64,000 bases of DNA from Pararge aegeria. Its lineage: Eukaryota; Arthropoda; Insecta; Lepidoptera; Nymphalidae. Where the stretch lies: the NCBI RefSeq assembly GCF_905163445.1, contig NC_053200.1, forward strand, positions 9,176,001 through 9,240,000, in the 5' to 3' direction. The translations under genes were made by a program, and so were the position numbers. Below are positions 22,922-32,689 of this stretch, one piece after another. The notes under the pieces are model-generated. The model was given only the letters and a program-made list of their open reading frames with translations. It was not told the origin of the DNA and made no database searches. Numbering within the stretch: position 1 is the first letter of the stretch; every line of letters starts with the position of its first letter.

Positions 22922-23410
22922 AGTTAGCCCTTGACTGTAGTAAGTGATGATGCAACAGTGGCGGGCATAGAGGGCATGCACAGGGTATGCAGATGATTTA
23001 AAATTATGAAAATTGAAGAGTTATAATAATCCTACCCTCAAGCATTGATAACTCATCTTGGAGATTTTATTCAATTTTATATCATCTGCATACCCTGTGC
23101 ATACCCTCTATGCACGCCACTGTGACGCAGTCTAATATGGAGGCGGGTTAACCTGTTAGGGAGTATGGTAGTCAAACCACTAATCGGTTTCTACGCGCCA
23201 TCGCACCGGAACACTAAATCGCTTAGCGGCACGTCTTTATCGGTATGGTGGTAGGTAGCTAGTGTGGTAGCCACGGCAAAACCTCCCACCAGACCAGACT
23301 AGAGAAAATTAAGAAATTATAAATTCCCAAATGGTCCAAAATTCCTGTCGGGAATCGAACTTGGGACCACCTACTTAAATTCACAGCGCTCATCGTTGCT
23401 CCAGGGAGGT
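22922..23410 (-). repeat. SINE family C, near full length, carrying a MITE
   Basis: Reading on the minus strand, the tRNA-like head is at 23345-23410 ('gggaatcgaacttgggacc' is the B-box/T-arm complement and 'ctccagggaggtcgtc' the start), then 'cctcccaccagaccagacta', the body, and the tail 'tagcccttgactg' at 22924. The MITE at 22956-23122 splits the tail from the body; removing it and one 8-bp duplicate restores 'gatgatgcagtctaa'. Without the insert the SINE is about 315 bp. Confidence 0.85.
22956..23122. mobile_element. hAT-type MITE, 167 bp, inside a SINE
   Basis: Long terminal inverted repeats of roughly 50 bp, starting cagtggcgggcatagagggc on the left and, reversed, cagtggcgtgcatagagggt on the right. 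Flanking octamers are tgatgcaa (22948-22955) and tgacgcag (23123-23130), six of eight identical, consistent with an aged hAT duplication. The CAGTGGCGTGCA end is shared with the MITEs at 11882 and 48953, but the interior differs, so it is a related family. The element is nearly all inverted repeat and could fold into a single hairpin. Confidence 0.9.
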
Positions 23411-23414
23411 CGTC

Positions 23415-24060
23415 AAAATACTAAAAGTCTTAATCCTGGTTATAATTTGGTTGTGTAATAATTATATTTACTTTACCTTACTTCACTTATACATGTGCCT
23501 TTGATAAAAAATATATATATATTTTCGGCACTACTTAAAAGTTAATAGTCATTTTCTGTACTCTGCGAGGTCTCAGTTAGGGGTGAACCGCTTACTATTT
23601 ATGCAGTGTTGTAAAGTAAAGTAAAGATAAACCAAAGACCACACGTTTCGAAAACACAGGCACTCAAGTGTCGCCATAAGAAAAACATTGTGCGTCTTTT
23701 TTTCGAGTCTATACCCGCACCTGTTAAGCAATAGAACACGGAATCAAGAAAAAAATCATGAGTTGCCTCACTCAAATAAAATATCAATCAAATCCAATAA
23801 GGCTGTACGCTATACGCGTGCCACATATTATTCCGTTTGAGACGAAATATTTGCTTTGGAATTTTAGTCTCTTCGCCACTAGAATTAAGGGTTACAAATA
23901 ATATATTTTTGTAAACGATTGTGTATACACGCGGTCTATCAAAATAACATTAATAGGATAAGTAAGGCGTAATTGTTGATTCTGATTTGCTTGACCTCAA
24001 TATGGAGGAATTCAACAAATCATTTCTCGTAATAACACGACTGAAGATGCTATTAGACAT
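23415..24060. other. No gene recognised
   Basis: Contains a small (AAAGT)n-like run at 23611-23625 and an AT tract near 23508-23522. No domain is found in the 62-codon minus frame at 23599-23787. Confidence 0.45.
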
Positions 24061-24063
24061 AAT

Positions 24064-24559
24064 TCTATATTATTTAGTGTACAAATAAACTTTGTGGCAT
24101 TTAGTTGCGTTTTAAAGACGGTAGCAGTTTGTATTGGATATAAGTATTATTGGATGTTTATTACAGCTAAAGTAACTGAGAATTTCGCAAAAAGTTATAA
24201 AAATAGGCACCATTATCTCAAAATTATCCTTGTTATGAGGTGATGATTACCTCAATCACTGATCAACATAATTTACGTAATCTATTATTATTAAGTTTCG
24301 AATTGAAACAGACTAAGTCTATATTATTTATTGTAGGTAAATATTGCCATTGAGTTGCGTTTCAAAGACAGCAGCAGTTTGTTTTGGGTATAAATGTTAC
24401 TGGATGTTTATTCGAGGCAGATTGCCTAACTGACAATTTCGCAAAAAGTGGTAGCTAATTACCCACAACTGTCTAAATATTATCCTTGTTGTGAACTTTA
24501 ATCGTTGATCAACATAGTTTACGCTATCTACTTTTGTAAAGTTTCGAACTAAAACATGG
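24064..24559. repeat. Old tandem duplication, ~254-bp unit, two copies
   Basis: Unit 1 (24064-24317) and unit 2 (24318-24559) share, in order, tctatattattta, 'gagttgcgttt.aaagac', 'agcagtttgt', 'tggatgtttatt', 'aatttcgcaaaaagt', 'ttatccttgtt', 'tgatcaacata.tttacg' and 'agtttcgaa'. They have diverged visibly with several indels. I do not recognise the unit as a transposon. Confidence 0.85.
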
Positions 24560-24598
24560 TTTTACGACTTCCCAGTCGTAAAAGCATGTTTTAGTTCG
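24545..24598. repeat. 24-bp inverted repeat, one mismatch
   Basis: Left arm cgaactaaaacatggttt plus tacgac, right arm its complement with one change, loop ttccca. The outer part of the left arm is the last word of unit 2 of the duplication (in unit 1 it reads 'cgaattgaaacag'), so the right arm looks like a reverse copy of pre-existing sequence. Confidence 0.9.
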
Positions 24599-24689
24599 TG
24601 TATGTGTGTTCGTGTCGTGTTCATAGTCAATGAAAGCACAATTTGCGCATATTTTCTATTGAAATCTTCGTAAACTATCTATCTCTATC

Positions 24690-24965
24690 TATCGAATCAG
24701 AAAGAGGAGGTCCACAAGAACTACAAGTTGGTTACACATGCTGGTGGAATGTTGACACCTGAAAAGGTGAACAGGCGACATCAAACGAGTAATCTTCCGA
24801 TAGAAGAAGCCGGATGCAAGCGGCATAAAACAGTGTATGGAACATTTTGATACTAAGATTGGCACGCATAGATCGCTACTATACCGCGTTTTGTTGTGTT
24901 CTTTTAGTGTCTAGAACTGTTTAATTTTTTTTTACTTATAATAGACTGATGATGATGATGATAGC
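24690..24965 (+). pseudogene. LINE ORF2 C-terminus and 3' end, degraded
   Basis: 'gaaaaggtgaacaggcgaca' with 'tcaaacgagtaatc' and 'ggatgcaagcggcataaaac' matches the last ORF2 segment of the LINE at 54783-55250 (there 'atacaagcggcacaaaacc'). A (GAT)n tail, gatgatgatgatga, follows at about 24948. Stops interrupt every frame. Confidence 0.55.
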
Positions 24966-25249
24966 TGTATTATAGTTATAAAATGAACAACCATAGTATG
25001 CCTTACTACCTTCTAATGTCTTAGAAATGCGCAACTTGGCAAGATCTTTAGCATATCGCATCTATTAGCAAGATTGATAAATTACCGCTACATCGCTTTC
25101 TGTATGCCATGACTTTAAGTTTTGTTACAATCTCTCATATTTTCTTATCTCATAATGATATATTTCAACGTAAAAGATAATATCAAGTTGGTAATATTAT
25201 AATGCATTCCATATTATCTAGGTATACTATGTTAAAACCAGCCACGCAG

Positions 25250-25450
25250 CTATTTATTTGCCCTTGTTAGCCGATTTCAAAAAGGAGAGGTTCTCAATCC
25301 TTCGGAATCTTTTTTTTTATGTATGTTACTCCATTACTTGAAGACACCTTAACCGATTTGAAAACTTTTTGTTTTAAAGGATATTTCCAGATAAGGGCAT
25401 AATTTAATTTTTATCGAATTCAGTCGAGCTGTTATTAAAAAATCAACAAT
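25250..25450 (+). repeat. Interspersed repeat fragment
   Basis: 'ttcaaaaaggagaggttctc', 'ccttcggaatct', 'atgtatgttactccattact' and 'ccgatttgaaaac' are in the order typical of a widespread lepidopteran repeat. No ends or class determined. Confidence 0.6.
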
Positions 25451-25800
25451 AATGTAACCCAAAGTAGAAAATTCTTGCCTATAAAGTTCATTATTTGGCA
25501 TGCGCTGAGAAAAGTATTGATGATACATAGAAAATATGGAGGTACATCATGATTAAAGTACTCATTATTACCTACAAAAAAGTCCGCGAGGGAATATATC
25601 TAACTATCATATTTAGGTAACAATATAATAGTTAGATTTATTTCGTTTCAATATAATAGTTAGATAGTTTCGTTTCGTAGCGTTTGTGTTCTAAAATTTA
25701 ACTAAATCGTTGATAGTAACAAGTATTATTTGATTTTTAGTCCCTGGACTTATGTTGAAGTCAGTTTTTTTTTCAAAACAAACCGACATTATTATAGTAA

Positions 25801-25980
25801 AAGCGGTGATTTAGTGGGTAAGACTTTGGCTGCACTTTCGGGGTACCGAGTTTGATGCCCGGCACGCATTTCGGACTTTTCGGAGTTAGACCGTGCGTTT
25901 TTTTTATTTAAGAAATTAAAATATTATACCATCTGAGAGGAGACCCGTGCCCTGTCACTTAGAACGGTAAGGGGTTGATA
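25801..25980 (+). repeat. SINE family A with internal deletion
   Basis: Head 'aagcggtgatttagtgggta' and 'gagtttgatgcccggcacgc', then 'attaaaatattat', jumping straight to the tail 'gagaggagacccgtgccctg'. The central ~120 bp of the family is missing. Confidence 0.85.
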
Positions 25981-26575
25981 ATTATGGTTCTATCAGTAGG
26001 AATAGGCTTTGAATACTTTGGCTTGCGTAATAGACCGCCATGTTATTTTTTTCCAAAATAGCGGTCACGCATATACCTACCTTGTTCGAATCTATGGAAA
26101 TAGTTATTAGTTTATTCAATCTATCTCGGAATCTTGACGCTTCTCAATGATTTTGTTTAATGTAAGTATTTATTAAGATTTTGATTATACAGTTCAATAG
26201 ATGGAAAAGCAAAAATGGCGGACAGTAGGTACGCTAGGCTCCACATAAAATAAATAAACCCCTTTGTGTAAAACAGGTAGGTGCTGGGGTAGGTCTCGAT
26301 GATATTAATCTTTGTCGCCTCCAAGGAAAAGCAATAAGTTGAGAGTACGTAGCTTATTAGAATTTTAATTGAACCGTCTGTTACGGTACCATCTTCGATA
26401 GAGATTGCACATTCAGGTGAACAATGGTAGGTAGCTACGTTTCTTGTTTGTTGATTCTGCTTGCATTTGTTGCGTTGTCACAAAAAAGGTCGTAATGAAA
26501 CATCTTACAGACTCTTTACGATTTAACGGTGTATAAAATAACTATTTAGAGCTATTAATGCTGTGCAATAGTGCA
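25981..26575. other. No gene recognised
   Basis: No repeat family recognised. Short GC words such as 'tcgcctccaagg' are isolated. Confidence 0.4.
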
Positions 26576-26798
26576 TATCATTTTATCATTATCAACGTAT
26601 TACCGTCCCACTATAGGCATGGGAGTCATCTCAGAATGAGAATCCTTTAACCCGTAGTCTCAACCAAACTGGCCAAGTGCTGCATGGTAGATTACATTAC
26701 AGAGAACTCCTAGGCAAGGCTTACTTTAAGGGACAGTATCGTTACAAACCTAACGATACTGTCCTTCAAAGTAAGGCAAGTGATATTTAATTACTTCA
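26576..26798 (-). repeat. SINE family A, minus strand, carrying a hairpin
   Basis: Starts with the family tail in reverse ('atcattatcaacgtattacc'), then 'tctcagaatgagaa', 'gtagtctcaaccaaactggc', and resumes after the hairpin with 'aagtgatatttaatta'. The tRNA head is cut off where the next SINE begins. Confidence 0.75.
26720..26775. repeat. 25-bp inverted repeat inside a SINE
   Basis: Arms cttactttaagggacagtat plus cgtta and its complement, 23 of 25 matching, loop caaacc. It replaces the part of the SINE that normally reads 'catgcaggtttcctcacgat'. Confidence 0.88.
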
Positions 26799-26937
26799 TC
26801 ATATCAACCCATTACCAGCCCCCTACACGGCATGAGAATGAGAATGGTTTGGCCGTAGTCCACCACGCTGGCCTAGTGGACTTCACACAGCTTTGCGAAC
26901 ATTATAAAGAACTCTCGGGCATGCAGGTTAAGCAAGT
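26797..26937 (-). repeat. SINE family A, minus strand, tail half
   Basis: 'catatcaacccattaccagc', 'gagaatgagaatggtttggc', 'cgtagtccaccacgctggcc' and 'ggcatgcaggtt'. It sits head-to-tail with the SINE A before and the SINE B after, making a cluster of four SINEs. Confidence 0.8.
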
Positions 26938-26944
26938 TTTATGT

Positions 26945-27191
26945 AATAATAAACATACTACGACAGTATACACATCGCCATCTAGCCCCAAAGTAAGCAT
27001 AGCTTGTGTTATGGTTACTAAGATGTCTGATGAATATTTTTATGAATAATATACATAAATACTTATAATATATAGATAAACCAGACACTGAAAAACATTC
27101 ATGTTCATCACACAAACATTGTCCAGTTGTGGGAATCGAACCCACGGCCTTGGCTCAGAAAGCAGGGTTGCTGCCCATTGCGCCAACCGTC
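26945..27191 (-). repeat. SINE family B, full length, minus strand
   Basis: The tRNA-like head lies at 27128-27191: on the minus strand it reads acggttggcgcaatgggcag, then 'ccaaggccgtgggttcgatt' with a perfect B box. The body has 'catgaatgtttttcagtgtc', 'tattcataaaaatattcatc' and 'gatggcgatgtgtatactgt'. It is one of the better-preserved SINEs, so transcription by RNA polymerase III is possible. Confidence 0.88.
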
Positions 27192-27210
27192 ATTCAATTC
27201 AGTCAATTTA

Positions 27211-27321
27211 TTTTGTTTGATTAATTAAAATGCACACAATTCCGAAAAGTTGCTCGCCGGGATTCGAGCTCTGACTCCCGAATGAGATGCCGAAATGTTA
27301 ACCACTAGGCTATCACGACTC
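27211..27321 (-). repeat. SINE family A head, minus strand
   Basis: 'attaaaatgcacacaattcc', 'gccgggattcgagctctgac' and 'taaccactaggctatcacga' give the reverse of the family head with an intact-looking B box. Confidence 0.8.
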
Positions 27322-27359
27322 GAATTATCATACATCGCTACTCTTGCCCATTTTTAACC

Positions 27360-27787
27360 AAAAAACGCAACGCAAAAACGACGGATTTCTACAAGTTTGA
27401 CATGTCTGTGTGTGTGTGTGCATGTTTGTGTCGGTATGTGGCATCGTATTTTCCAAACAGATGTATCGATTTTGAATTTGTTTTTTTTGAAAGGTTTGTT
27501 TTTGATTGATTATGTCGGGAGTGTTCTTAGCTATGTTTGATGAAAATCAGTCCAAAATGGCCGCCGCCAAAAAATGGCACATTACATATTTTTCCATAAC
27601 TCCCTTAATATGGGTATCAAATGAAAGGGCTTGACTAGTAAAATACTATACACTACGACCAATTACAAATCCAAGATGGCCGCCACCACAAAATGGTAAA
27701 TTACATTTTTTCTCAACCCTCTCCTTATATGTATGACATAAAAAGACTTGACTAATAAATAGTGTACACTAGATAGGGGGTTTTAAA
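27360..27787 (+). repeat. Interspersed repeat with internal duplication
   Basis: A ~120-bp segment occurs twice: 'ccaaaatggccgccgccaaa', then 'aaatggcacattaca' and 'ggcttgactagtaaa'; and again 'ccaagatggccgccaccaca', 'aaatggtaaattaca', 'gacttgactaataaa'. A short (TG)n tract opens it at 27408. The Helitron at 27788 is inserted in or right after it. Confidence 0.65.
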
Positions 27788-29749
27788 TCTATATATATAT
27801 AATGAAAATGGTCTTCGTTTGAGGCTCAATCACGCCTAAACCACTGATCGTATCGACATGAAACTACCACCATTCGATGCGAAATTTTTCCTAGATGGTT
27901 TATGGTTATCTATTTTTTGAATTCCAACATTCCTTCATTTTTTTATTGCTGTTTTACTTTTATGAACATTTATCCCGCTAATAAAAACAAAATATAAGCA
28001 TTTTCTCTTGATTCTTTTGTTTTCATGGATTTCAACAGAGTGTATTAAACGGATTATGGTTTTTTACATTCAGCTAAGAATCTACTCACGGTAGTGGAGA
28101 ACGGCTGGACCAATTGGGCTTTTTTTTTATCTTCAGAATTGTCAGGAGAAAGTTTTGTATGTAAGAAAATTTTAAAAAAGCCCGATAAAAAGTTAAAAAT
28201 TTCGATGATAATCGAAGAATTCCCATCTATATAGTCACTCACCACGAAATCTCGGGAACCATAAGACTTAGAAACGTGAAACTTGGTAGGAATATTACTT
28301 TTGCTATGTAGAGGTCAGCTATGAATAGATTTTAAGAAATTCATTCCCCAAAGGGGATTGCGGGGGCGTTAACAATGAACAATTCCCGTTTTTAAACTAT
28401 AGCTCCTATAGACTTCAAATTTAGTAGGAATCTTCTGTAAGAGGTGTAGAAATAGGCTATGGACGAATTTTACGATAGCTCACCCCACAGGGGGTTGCGG
28501 GGGTGGGTATTAACAATTAATATTTTTAATTTTCAAGCTACAGCTCCTACAAGCTCCAAATTTTGTAGGAATTTTCTATAAGTGATGTAAAAATGATTTA
28601 TGAACAAATTTTACGATATCCCACCCCAAAGAAGATTGCGGGGGCGTTAACAATGAAAATTTTCAATTTCCAAGCGATAGCTCCTATAGACTCCAAATTT
28701 AGTGAGAGTGTTCTATATGTAATATAAAAATGATCTTCGAGCGGATTTTACAATGAATCACCTCCAATAAGGTTCGCGGGGGTGGGTGTTAACAATAAAA
28801 AATTTCAATTTCGAAATATAGCTTCTAAAAATTCTAAATATGGTAGGAATCTTTTATTATTCACATAAAGAACATCTCAAAATGGATTTCAATAAAGTCT
28901 ACTTCCGACAGGAATTGCGGGGGTGGGTGTTAAAATCTAAAATTTTTATTTCTAACCTGTAACTTCTACAGACTCCAAATTTGGTGGGGATCTTCGTGTA
29001 TGTAGGGATATTCGTGTATTTCCTTACAACAATCGTCTTTTTGGCAGCGGAGAAAAGTCATTGAGAGGTTTCAAAAACTTAACATTACATGTAGCTATCC
29101 AATCAACGGACTAAGAATTTTACATTCATTTTCTTTTGCAGACTACATAACCGACGAATTCTTTTATTGCGGGATCGCGGAAATGTAACAGATTAAAATG
29201 AATGCATTTTCCAAGCACATGAGATGTGGAAAAGAAATTTAGTTACTTATTCCAATAGAATTCATAAAAAACATGCACAATTAATTTTCTATAAAAAATT
29301 GATGTCACGGAGAAAATTTTAGTTAACAGAAAATTCGTCGCAGACAATTGAACCTAGACAGATTTCAACTTCACATATGAGACTTGCAATGATTTTAACT
29401 TAAACTTTCAATGCTCATTTCAAATTTCAATGTTCATGTCAATTATTATTAATTTTTGGAAGAAAGGCACGGAAATGTTATAATGATTGCACATTGAAAG
29501 TTACAATGAATATTAGTGAGAAAAATCACCTGGATGTAAGATACAGGCTAAATCGATGGAATTTGGAATTTGAGTAAGTCTAAACAATATCGATGCTTAC
29601 AGTTCTATCCGCGGGGCCTATTTATGTTCATACAAAAATAAAAAAAAAGGAGAATAATAAAAATATGAAAAAAAAAATAAAAATGAAAAATAAAATGTAA
29701 TTTATTTCCTTTTTCAATTCGCCCAGCGAAGCGGGCTGGAAACGGCTAG
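27788..29749 (+). mobile_element. Complete non-autonomous Helitron, 1962 bp
   Basis: The 5' end is TC followed by tatatatataatgaaaatgg. The 3' end has a stem (gcccagcgaagcgggc) at 29721-29736, a short spacer and CTAG at 29746-29749. It sits between an A (27787) and a T (29750), the dinucleotide Helitrons insert into, with no target duplication. No Rep or helicase sequence is present. The interior carries the tandem array at 28232-29010 and an A-rich tract at 29636-29700. Confidence 0.88.
28232..29010. repeat. ~139-bp tandem array inside the Helitron
   Basis: The motif ttgcgggggtgggtgttaac (or ...gggggcgttaacaat) recurs with its cggggg core at 28361, 28498, 28639, 28777 and 28918, spacings 137, 141, 138 and 141. 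Each unit also holds 'tagctcctatagactcc' followed by aaatttagtaggaat. Units have diverged by point changes and small indels. Confidence 0.92.
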
Positions 29750-30237
29750 TTTTAAATAAATTGAAAAATAAATTTAAAAATTTAATATATTTACACCATA
29801 GTTTACAAATATATATATAATATATATTTATATATATGTCATCACACTACCTTATTAACTCTGTCACGGTCTTCTTACTGATCGGCCTAGTCTGAGCATT
29901 GAGTCCGGGGATTTATAAGTACATCGAAATAAATACGGACAAAGACAGCTAATAAAGTTGCCTTCGACGAAAAATATGCTTACGAGTCATGAGTCTTCCC
30001 GTTTGTAAGTGTTGAAAATTTATTGTATCAATGCGCATTAAAATAACGTCAAAAACATTTTACAACTCCATTGTTTTCCAAGTTCAAAGTTCTGACCCAC
30101 AAATTTACCTAACACCAGAGGTCAGATGTATCGGATACAGTCTTTAACTGGGATCTTTACAATGATCATCAGCGTCACTATAACCGGAGAACAATAATGT
30201 CAATATTACCTACTTACAATACTGTAGCCTTAGTACA
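29750..30237. other. AT-rich stretch after the Helitron
   Basis: An almost pure AT tract (tatatatataatatatattt) lies near 29810-29837. Nothing else recognised. Confidence 0.45.
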
Positions 30238-30464
30238 TCGAGGAGTCGTTTTCAAACTTTTTATCGTCAAAGTAAAATGGAAGCTAATGTAATATTACGA
30301 CGTTTTAGAGTCGCAAATCCTGTAATTTTGATTTTTGTTTAACAAACGTTCTGCCGAAAGCCAAGCTATGGAGTTGTAGGGAAATTTGAGCATTAATGCA
30401 ATATAAATAAGATCTATTTTACTCCGATGTTCAAGTATTTTTATACTCGAAAACAACTCCTCGA
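30238..30464. mobile_element. MITE with tcgaggag termini, 227 bp
   Basis: Left end tcgaggagtcgttttcaaac and right end, reversed, tcgaggagttgttttcgagt: about 21 bp of inverted repeat with four differences. The interior phrases 'atcttattt' and 'gttcaagtatttttatactc' belong to a MITE I recognise from Lepidoptera. No clear target duplication, no coding capacity. Confidence 0.75.
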
Positions 30465-30620
30465 TTTCGAGCGAGCAAATCTTGTACTACGGTTACTGAA
30501 CGTTTTGTTTATCTCAGGAGATGAGATTGTAACAGTTAACACACTTTTTATAAACCGCAAAGCAAATAAAAGAATCGAAATGCGTCTAACATAACAGTTT
30601 AACACCCGACCTGTCTACAC

Positions 30621-31130
30621 CAGCGGTTCCCAACTTAGGCGCGAAAGTAAGTACATATATAGATGCATAGCGAGGCGCCCGGCGGCTCCTTCTTTTGTTA
30701 CTTCAAAAAATCAAGAAAAATCAGTGTCACGGGCTTGAAAATTTGAAAATTGTTTGGGTAGTTTTATTTTTCATATATCTTTGTTAAAATTTATCATTAA
30801 TATTGTTTTATTAGGTTTATAATTGCAATGTTTTATTTTTTGCGTCTCACTAACAAGTACTGATTTATTTTAAATATCTATGATAAGGCGCGGGGTCTGT
30901 GATGAATTTCTTAACTTGTAAGTGCGCTTTTGGCTAAATAACTTTGTGAAAAAAAAAAAATCGAAGATCTGATTGGTGATATAAGGATTGAAGAAATTAT
31001 GAATTACACCATACATTCTCCTGCTTTTCGCGGAGTATTACACGTTAAGCTTAATTTTCATAATATATCATGGATTTCCACAAAGTAACGCCTGCTTCTA
31101 TCGAATATTTAATAACTTTGGGAACCCCTG
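30621..31130. mobile_element. hAT-type element, 510 bp, with a nested repeat
   Basis: Left terminus cagcggttcccaac, right terminus tttgggaacccctg (reversed: caggggttcccaaa), the ends of a large hAT subgroup. Flanking octamers gtctacac (30613-30620) and gtcttgac (31131-31138) agree at six of eight positions. 'ggcgcgaaagtaag' and 'gaggcgcccggcgg' follow the left end. No transposase sequence is left. A copy of repeat E occupies the right third. Confidence 0.82.
30958..31112 (+). repeat. Repeat family E copy 1
   Basis: 'atcgaagatctgattggtga', 'aaggattgaagaaattatga', 'tctcctgcttttcgcggagt', 'aagcttaattttcataatat' and 'atcatggatttccacaaagt'. Copies 2 and 3 are at 33823-34110 and 44225-44455. Confidence 0.8.
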
Positions 31131-31185
31131 GTCTTGACTTTACAGAGAAAACTACTTACTTACCTAATGTAACCATGTTTTTTAC

Positions 31186-31350
31186 AAGTTGCCCTTGAAA
31201 TCACCTCATCTTGAAATGAATTTAATCTCATCTGGTGGTAAGTGATTATGCAGTCTAAGATAATAGGGAGGTCATTTCAATAGAGGTATGGCAGTTATGT
31301 TACTCCCTAAACCCATATTTCTACGGTTTCTACGTGGCATCGCTATGAAG
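31186..31350 (-). repeat. SINE family C, tail half, minus strand
   Basis: 'aatctcatctggtggtaagt', 'gattatgcagtctaagat', 'gaggtatggcagttatgtta' and 'tttctacgtggcatcgc'. The head end is missing. Confidence 0.75.
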
Positions 31351-31432
31351 TTAATGTAAAGTAAATCTTATTTAACTCGTTTAAGGTCGCTTATTCTATG
31401 ATCATGACAGAGCTGCTGTCTGGACGGTGATT

Positions 31433-31560
31433 GCCTAGAGGGAGGAAACGAGCTCGATCCCTGGCACGCACCTCTAGTTTTTCGGAGTTATCTGAATCTT
31501 TAATTGAAGCAACTAAATATCACACGCTTTATCGGTAAAGAACAAACATCGTGAAAAACC
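31433..31560 (+). repeat. SINE family A, head half
   Basis: 'acggtgattgcctagaggga', 'cgagctcgatccctggcacg', 'cacctctagtttttcggagt' and 'aacatcgtgaaaaacc'. Ends about 130 bases in. Confidence 0.78.
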
Positions 31561-31785
31561 GTCTTAAAATAATAATTATTTCTTACGTATATAAAGTGCA
31601 ATATGATCAATATAAAGTGCAAGACAGTAAATAAATCTTAATTGGTTTTAATAAGAATTATATGGTAGTAAGGTATGGTTGGTTATATAAACTACTATAT
31701 TATAAAATGACAGGACCGATGTCTACTATATGGTATATCGGTCGTGGCTGTAAAGAAGTATTTAAGAAAATATTTTAGACCGCGT

Positions 31786-31905
31786 AAGCGTAGCTTGTGT
31801 TATGGGGACTACGATGACTGATGAATATTTTTATAAATAATATACATAAAATAATTATAATATACAGATAAACACCCAGACACTAAAAACATTCATTCAT
31901 TGAAT
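31786..31905 (-). repeat. SINE family B, tail part, minus strand
   Basis: 'aagcgtagcttgtgttatgg', 'actgatgaatatttttataa', 'cagataaacacccagacact' and 'aacattcat'. The tRNA-like head is absent. Confidence 0.82.
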
Positions 31906-32688
31906 ACTCAGTAGTGCTCTTATTTTTCGGCCGTATTTGAGGTGCTTATCAAAATCTAGTTCGAGGGCTACTAAGGAAGCAGGTATTATAGTCACAAGTC
32001 ACGACTCTTCACTTGCTACATACGACTGAGTTAGCACTACGTACGTAAGTGTAAATAAATAGCTTGCCCATAATCTATATCAGTCATAAAGAGGCAAATA
32101 AAGTTACCTTGTCATCGAGAAAGTTTTCTTTCTGTTAGAAAAGTGTTTTCAAATATTCAAAGTCACCAGTTATCATCCGTGTTCGAATTAGAACTATTTG
32201 ATCCAAGCGATGGCGACACGACGACGACAAATAGTATTGCATCTTACATAAAAACTCTCTTACTAAAAAAAGTTGTAAAGCGGTTGCAATGTTTTGTCTC
32301 TTTGTTTTTAATGGTGACAGACAGAAAGAAAACATTGTATAAGTAATCATCAGATAAACCTACAACGATTATTAGTTAGGCCCTTAGTTTTGGCATTCAA
32401 AAGTAATTTATGAATAGTAAATTATTACGACATATGCGATCTAGTTCAGTTTTCATTGACAAACCATCTACAATACATATACTCGTATCTAACAGAGATC
32501 TGCGCGTAGTATAATGCGACCAGTATCGCTGATGTTATTCTGTGGAATGATAGTAGATTATTTATAAGCAACAACATATAAATAATCTAACATAATTCCA
32601 CATATATATAGTAAGGGATCGACAATATAGCCTCGTGAACACCTGCTCTATGCGTATTATTTTTATATTTTAAAGCCAGACACCACTA
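31906..32688. other. No gene recognised
   Basis: Two overlapping opposite-strand frames near 32135-32350 mirror each other and carry no motif. Confidence 0.45.
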
Positions 32689-32689
32689 A

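Noticed and set aside
24545..24598. microRNA precursor
   Set aside because: The stem is only 24 bp with a six-base loop and no flanking lower stem; no evidence of transcription.
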